From Sulfuritalea sp. (GTDB taxonomy: Bacteria > Pseudomonadota > Gammaproteobacteria > Burkholderiales > Rhodocyclaceae), in the NCBI GenBank assembly GCA_022842325.1, contig JALHPU010000015.1, positions 1-64,000 of the forward strand: 64,000 nt of DNA, in the 5' to 3' direction. Each line of letters starts with the position of its first letter. The first letter of the stretch is position 1. Positions 60,095 to 64,000 of the stretch are shown here, piece after piece. The notes under the pieces were generated by a model that saw only the letters and a program-made list of their open reading frames with translations, had not been told where the DNA came from and searched no databases. The position numbers and the translations under genes are program-made.

Positions 60095-61740
60095 AACAGG
60101 GAATGGGGATGGTGGTCGCCGTCGCGGTGGCGGCACTGGCGGCGGGCGGCGGCTACTGGATCGGAGCGCGCAAGGGCGGTGGCGAGCTTGGCGCTGCGCC
60201 TGCCGCGCAATCGGCATCTATAGCCCCCGTGGGCGCCAAGAAGGAACCCAAGCTGCTCTACTACCGCAACCCGATGGGGCTTCCTGACACCTCGCCGACG
60301 CCAAAGAAAGACCCGATGGGCATGGATTACGTGCCGGTCTACGAAGGCGCCCAGGACGAAGAACCAACGCCCGCTAACCAGATCAGGATCAGCACCGAGA
60401 AGATACAGAAACTCGGGGTCAGAACCGAAGTCGCCAGTTTGCGTGCACTGGACAAACTCGTTCGCGCTGCCGGCCGCGTCGAGCCGGACGAGCGCCGCAC
60501 CTTTGCCATCTCGCCCAAGTTCGAGGGTTATGTCGAACGCCTGCACGTCAATGCCACCGGCCAGCCGGTAGCCAAAGGGCAGGCCCTGTTCGAGGTCTAT
60601 AGTCCTGAACTGGTGTCGGCCCAGCGCGAATATGCCATCGCCGCCCAAGGCGTCGATTCCCTGAACGAAGCCGGCGGCGAAGCCCAGGCCGGCATGCGGC
60701 AATTGGCTGCGTCGAGCCTGATGCGCCTCAAGAACTGGGACATCTCCGAAGAGCAGGTCAAGGCGCTGGCGAAGTCCGGCGAGACCAGGCGCACCCTGAC
60801 CTTCCGTTCGCCGGTGAGTGGCATCGTCACCGAGAAAAAAGCCCTGCAAGGCATGCGCTTCATGCCGGGCGAAGCCCTGTACCAAGTCGCCGATCTGTCG
60901 GCCGTGTGGGTTGTCGCCGACGTCTTCGAGCAGGACATCGGACTGGTGAAAGTCGGCGCTGGCGCCACGGTGAAAATCAATGCCTACCCGGAAAAGGTTT
61001 TCAAAGGCTCCGTCACCTACGTCTATCCGACGCTGACAGCGGAGACTCGTACCATTCCGGTCCGCGTGGAACTCGCCAATCCCGGGCAATTGCTCAAGCC
61101 CGGTATGTACGCCCAGATGGAAGTCACCGTCGCGGCGAAAGGGGCCGTTGTCACGGTACCCATCTCGGCCGTCATCGACAGCGGAACCCGCCGCATCGTG
61201 CTGATCCAGGCCGGGGAAGGTCGCTTCGAGCCGCGCGAGGTCAAGCTCGGCGCCCGTAGCGACACCTACGTTGAAGTCATTGAGGGCGTCAAGGACGGCG
61301 AGCCGGTGGTGGTGGCCGCCAACTTCCTGATCGATGCGGAAAGCAATCTGAAGGCGGCAGTCGGCGGCTTCGGACATTCGGCACACGGTGCGGCGCCCAA
61401 GACGGAGGGGAATGGATCAGCCCAGACACCTGCAAACTCCAGCGTTGAGGCAAAGCAGGCGACGCCTGCCGCCAACGGTTCCAGCCACCAGGCGGAAGGC
61501 AAGATCGACGCCATCGACGCCAAGGCGGGGACGGTATCCATCGCCCACGGTCCGGTGGCAAGCCTCAAGTGGCCTGCCATGACGATGGACTTCATGCTCG
61601 CCAATTCCGCACTGATCGGCACGCTCAAGCCAGGTGCGACGGTCGCCTTCACATTCGTCGAGCGCAAACCCGGCGAGTGGGTGATCGTCAAGCTCGAAGG
61701 CACGGGCGCGTCGCGTCCCTCGGCCCATTCCGGCCACTGA
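60091..61740 (+). CDS. cusB: CusB-type adaptor with C-terminal CusF domain
   Basis: A 549-residue membrane-fusion protein. After an N-terminal anchor (VVAVAVAALAAGGGYWIGA) comes the heavy-metal-binding motif YYRNPMGLPDTSPTPKKDPM followed by GMDYVPVY, then the CusB lipoyl and beta-barrel domains. Residues from about 470 form a CusF-like OB-fold (GTVSIAHGPVASLKWPAMTM) with the conserved Trp and Met ligands. It therefore carries its own metal chaperone domain in addition to the separate CusF. Links CusC and CusA. Confidence 0.9.
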   Translation: MKQGMGMVVAVAVAALAAGGGYWIGARKGGGELGAAPAAQSASIAPVGAKKEPKLLYYRNPMGLPDTSPTPKKDPMGMDYVPVYEGAQDEEPTPANQIRISTEKIQKLGVRTEVASLRALDKLVRAAGRVEPDERRTFAISPKFEGYVERLHVNATGQPVAKGQALFEVYSPELVSAQREYAIAAQGVDSLNEAGGEAQAGMRQLAASSLMRLKNWDISEEQVKALAKSGETRRTLTFRSPVSGIVTEKKALQGMRFMPGEALYQVADLSAVWVVADVFEQDIGLVKVGAGATVKINAYPEKVFKGSVTYVYPTLTAETRTIPVRVELANPGQLLKPGMYAQMEVTVAAKGAVVTVPISAVIDSGTRRIVLIQAGEGRFEPREVKLGARSDTYVEVIEGVKDGEPVVVAANFLIDAESNLKAAVGGFGHSAHGAAPKTEGNGSAQTPANSSVEAKQATPAANGSSHQAEGKIDAIDAKAGTVSIAHGPVASLKWPAMTMDFMLANSALIGTLKPGATVAFTFVERKPGEWVIVKLEGTGASRPSAHSGH

Positions 61741-61764
61741 AGCGGCCGCTGACAGAGAGTCGCC

Positions 61765-64000
61765 ATGCTTGCCAATATCATTGAATGGTCGGGCAGGAAC
61801 CGCTTCCTGGTTCTGCTCGCCACCCTGTTCGTCACGATCGCCGGCATCTATGCGGTATTGCGCACGCCGATCGATGCCTTGCCCGATCTCTCGGACGTGC
61901 AGGTCATCGTCTACACCGAATACCCCGGCCAGGCGCCACAGGTAGTAGAAGATCAGGTCACCTATCCGCTCACCACCGCCATGCTCTCGGTGCCGAAGTC
62001 GAAGGTGGTGCGCGGCTTTTCTTTCTTCGGCGCGTCCTTCGTCTATATCATTTTCGAGGACGGCACCGACATCTACTGGGCGCGCTCGCGCGTGCTCGAA
62101 TACCTCAACTTCGCGTCCAGCCGCATGCCCAAGGGCGTAACGCCCTCGCTAGGGCCGGACGCCACGGGCGTCGGCTGGGTCTATCAATATGCGCTGCTAG
62201 CGAAAGACAAGACGCTGGCCGAGTTGCGCACCATACAGGACTGGTACGTCCGCTATCAACTGACCAAGGCGCACGGCGTCGCCGAAGTCGCATCCATCGG
62301 TGGCTTCGTCCAGACTTATCAGGTCACAGTCGATCCGGTTAAGCTGCGCGCCTACGGCATTCCGTTGATGAAGGTTGCCCAGGTGATCCGCGACTCCAAT
62401 CGCGATGTCGGTGGCCGGGTCGTGGAGATGGCCGAGACCGAGTACATGGTGCGTGGCGAGGGCTATCTCACGGGCCGTGGCGACATCGAGATGCTGGTCG
62501 TCAAGAGCGAGAAGGGAACGCCGGTACTGATTCGCGACATCGCCCGCGTTGAACTGGGGCCAGACGAACGTCGCGGCCTGACCGAACTCAATGGCGAGGG
62601 CGAAGTGGTGTCGGGCATCGCCATGGCCCGCTATGGTCAGAACGCGCTGGAAGTCATCCATAACCTGAAAGCCAAGATCGCTGAAATCGGCCCCGGCCTA
62701 CCCGAGGGGGTCACGGTGCAGACGGTTTATGACCGCTCCGAACTTATTCACCGCGCCATCGATACCCTCAAGCGAACGCTGCTTGAGGAATCGATCATCG
62801 TCGCCCTGGTCTGCTTCGTCTTCCTGCTGCATGTGAGGAGCGCCCTAGTCGCGATCCTGATGCTGCCGGTCGGTATCCTGATCGCCTTCATCGCCATGCG
62901 CTCGCTGGGCATGACCTCCAACCTGATGAGCCTGGGCGGCATCGCCATCGCCATCGGTGCAATGATCGATGCCGCGATCGTAATGATCGAAAACGCGCAC
63001 AAGCACCTGGAGCGCCTGCCCGAGGGTCATACGACCAACGATCGCGCCGATGCCATGCTCGCTGCCTGTAAGGAAGTCGGGCCGGCGCTGTTCTTCTCGC
63101 TGCTGATCATCACGGTCTCCTTCCTGCCGGTCTTCAGCCTGGAAGGCCAGGAGGGCCGGCTGTTCTCGCCGCTGGCCTACACCAAGACATTTTCCATGGC
63201 CGGCGCGGCGCTGCTTTCGATCACGCTGGTGCCGGTGCTGATGATGCTGTTCATCCGCGGCAAGATCATGCCGGAAGCGAAAAACCCGGTGAATCGTTTC
63301 CTGATTTGGGTATATCGGCCGATCATCGCCGGGGTGATGCGCTGGAAGAAGTTGACCATCGCGCTGGCGTTGCTCGCCCTTGGCGTTTCGATTTATCCGG
63401 CCACAAAGCTCGGTTCCGAGTTCATGCCGACGTTGAATGAGGGAACCCTGCTCTACATGCCGGCTTCCCTGCCGGGTATGTCGATCACCAAGGCAGCGGA
63501 ACTCATGCAGACGCAGAACAAGATCATCAAGAGCTTCCCCGAGGTTAGCTCGGTCTACGGCAAGGCCGGTCGCGCCAACACGGCGACCGACCCGGCGCCC
63601 ACCGAAATGTTCGAGACCGTGATCAATCTCAAACCGGAATCAGAATGGCGCGCCGGCATGACCACCGACAAGCTGATTGCCGAACTCGACAAGGCGATGC
63701 AATTTCCCGGTGTCGCCAACGCCTGGACCATGCCGATCAAGGCGCGTATCGACATGCTGTCCACCGGTATTCGCACGCCGATCGGCATCAAGGTCTTCGG
63801 CAAGGATTTGGCTGAGATGGAGAAGCTGGCCAAGCAGATCGAAGCCACGGTGAAAGCCGTACCCGGCACCACCAGCGCCTTCGCCGAGCGTATTACCGGC
63901 GGTTTCTATATCAACATCAAACCGGACCGCGAGCAACTGGCCCGCTTTGGACTGGCGGTGGGCGATCTGCAGGACGTGATCGGTACGGCGCTTGGCGGCG
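61765..64000 (+). CDS. cusA: CusA Cu(I)/Ag(I) RND pump (3' partial)
   Basis: 745 residues are visible before the window ends; a full CusA has about 1050. The TM4 motif GAMIDAAIVMIENAHKH (Asp402) is the HME4 signature. The three methionines that bind Cu(I)/Ag(I) in E. coli CusA (573, 623, 672) have counterparts here: Met565 (LLYMPASLPG), Met615 (PTEMFETV) and Met664 (RIDMLSTGI), with identical spacing. This strongly supports monovalent copper/silver export. It starts 24 bases behind cusB. Confidence 0.92.
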   Translation, partial: MLANIIEWSGRNRFLVLLATLFVTIAGIYAVLRTPIDALPDLSDVQVIVYTEYPGQAPQVVEDQVTYPLTTAMLSVPKSKVVRGFSFFGASFVYIIFEDGTDIYWARSRVLEYLNFASSRMPKGVTPSLGPDATGVGWVYQYALLAKDKTLAELRTIQDWYVRYQLTKAHGVAEVASIGGFVQTYQVTVDPVKLRAYGIPLMKVAQVIRDSNRDVGGRVVEMAETEYMVRGEGYLTGRGDIEMLVVKSEKGTPVLIRDIARVELGPDERRGLTELNGEGEVVSGIAMARYGQNALEVIHNLKAKIAEIGPGLPEGVTVQTVYDRSELIHRAIDTLKRTLLEESIIVALVCFVFLLHVRSALVAILMLPVGILIAFIAMRSLGMTSNLMSLGGIAIAIGAMIDAAIVMIENAHKHLERLPEGHTTNDRADAMLAACKEVGPALFFSLLIITVSFLPVFSLEGQEGRLFSPLAYTKTFSMAGAALLSITLVPVLMMLFIRGKIMPEAKNPVNRFLIWVYRPIIAGVMRWKKLTIALALLALGVSIYPATKLGSEFMPTLNEGTLLYMPASLPGMSITKAAELMQTQNKIIKSFPEVSSVYGKAGRANTATDPAPTEMFETVINLKPESEWRAGMTTDKLIAELDKAMQFPGVANAWTMPIKARIDMLSTGIRTPIGIKVFGKDLAEMEKLAKQIEATVKAVPGTTSAFAERITGGFYINIKPDREQLARFGLAVGDLQDVIGTALGG

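Overview
The window is a GC-rich bacterial accessory region, most likely from a betaproteobacterium. The reasons are a CzcI-CzcC-CzcB-CzcA order, PbrR/CadR-type control, an AB-fused Mrp antiporter and PII-like genes beside metal pumps. No rRNA, tRNA or single-copy phylogenetic marker is present, so the taxon is an inference. The content (three RND metal pumps, two P1B ATPases, mobile elements, a conjugative-element-type helicase) fits a metal and stress resistance island.

Layout. 1-2126: end of a large methylase/helicase typical of plasmids and integrative elements. 2.5-15.6 kb: czcICBA divalent-cation efflux, a lipoprotein, a PII-like gene, a membrane protein, a DsbB/DsbA pair, a P1B ATPase with an SPC motif, a second PII-like gene and an ankyrin protein. 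15.6-19.1 kb: a cadA-type ATPase and a SHOCT protein facing a ynfA-like gene and a cadR/pbrR regulator, with a MerR-type promoter between them. 19.3-24.2 kb: an IS1182-like insertion sequence followed by a complete three-recombinase (RIT) element with 32-bp terminal inverted repeats. 24.5-32.7 kb: a scrap of mrpA, a CNNM/CBS transporter, a string of tiny genes, rnk, a LysR regulator, a LysR scrap, a double-domain universal stress protein and a P2-type cation ATPase. 32.8-38.7 kb: a full mrp (AB)CDEFG operon. 38.8-45.3 kb: hypothetical genes, a redox cluster (WrbA, DoxX, F420-type reductase, LysR, pirin), a DedA-rhodanese fusion and a small tyrosine recombinase. 45.7-47.9 kb: katG. 48.5-64 kb: a CusRS/CzcRS-type two-component system, a second CzcCBA-like RND pump, small periplasmic metal proteins (DUF411, CusF) and a Cus-type Cu(I)/Ag(I) pump whose CusA runs off the window.

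How it works together. Divalent cations (Zn, Cd, Co, Pb) would leave the cytoplasm through the P1B ATPases and the cell through CzcCBA, and monovalent copper/silver through CusCBA with CusF as chaperone. The two-component system probably acts through a dyad (GATTACAT-AA-ATGTAATC) seen before the second RND operon and again before the DUF411/CusF genes. The Mrp antiporter, P2 ATPase, Usp, KatG and Dsb genes add pH, cation, oxidative and disulfide stress functions.

Most notable: the RIT element has, in the same window, a sequence that looks like its unoccupied target (2195-2330). Broken copies of mrpA and of a LysR gene, whose intact versions lie further along, record local duplication and rearrangement.
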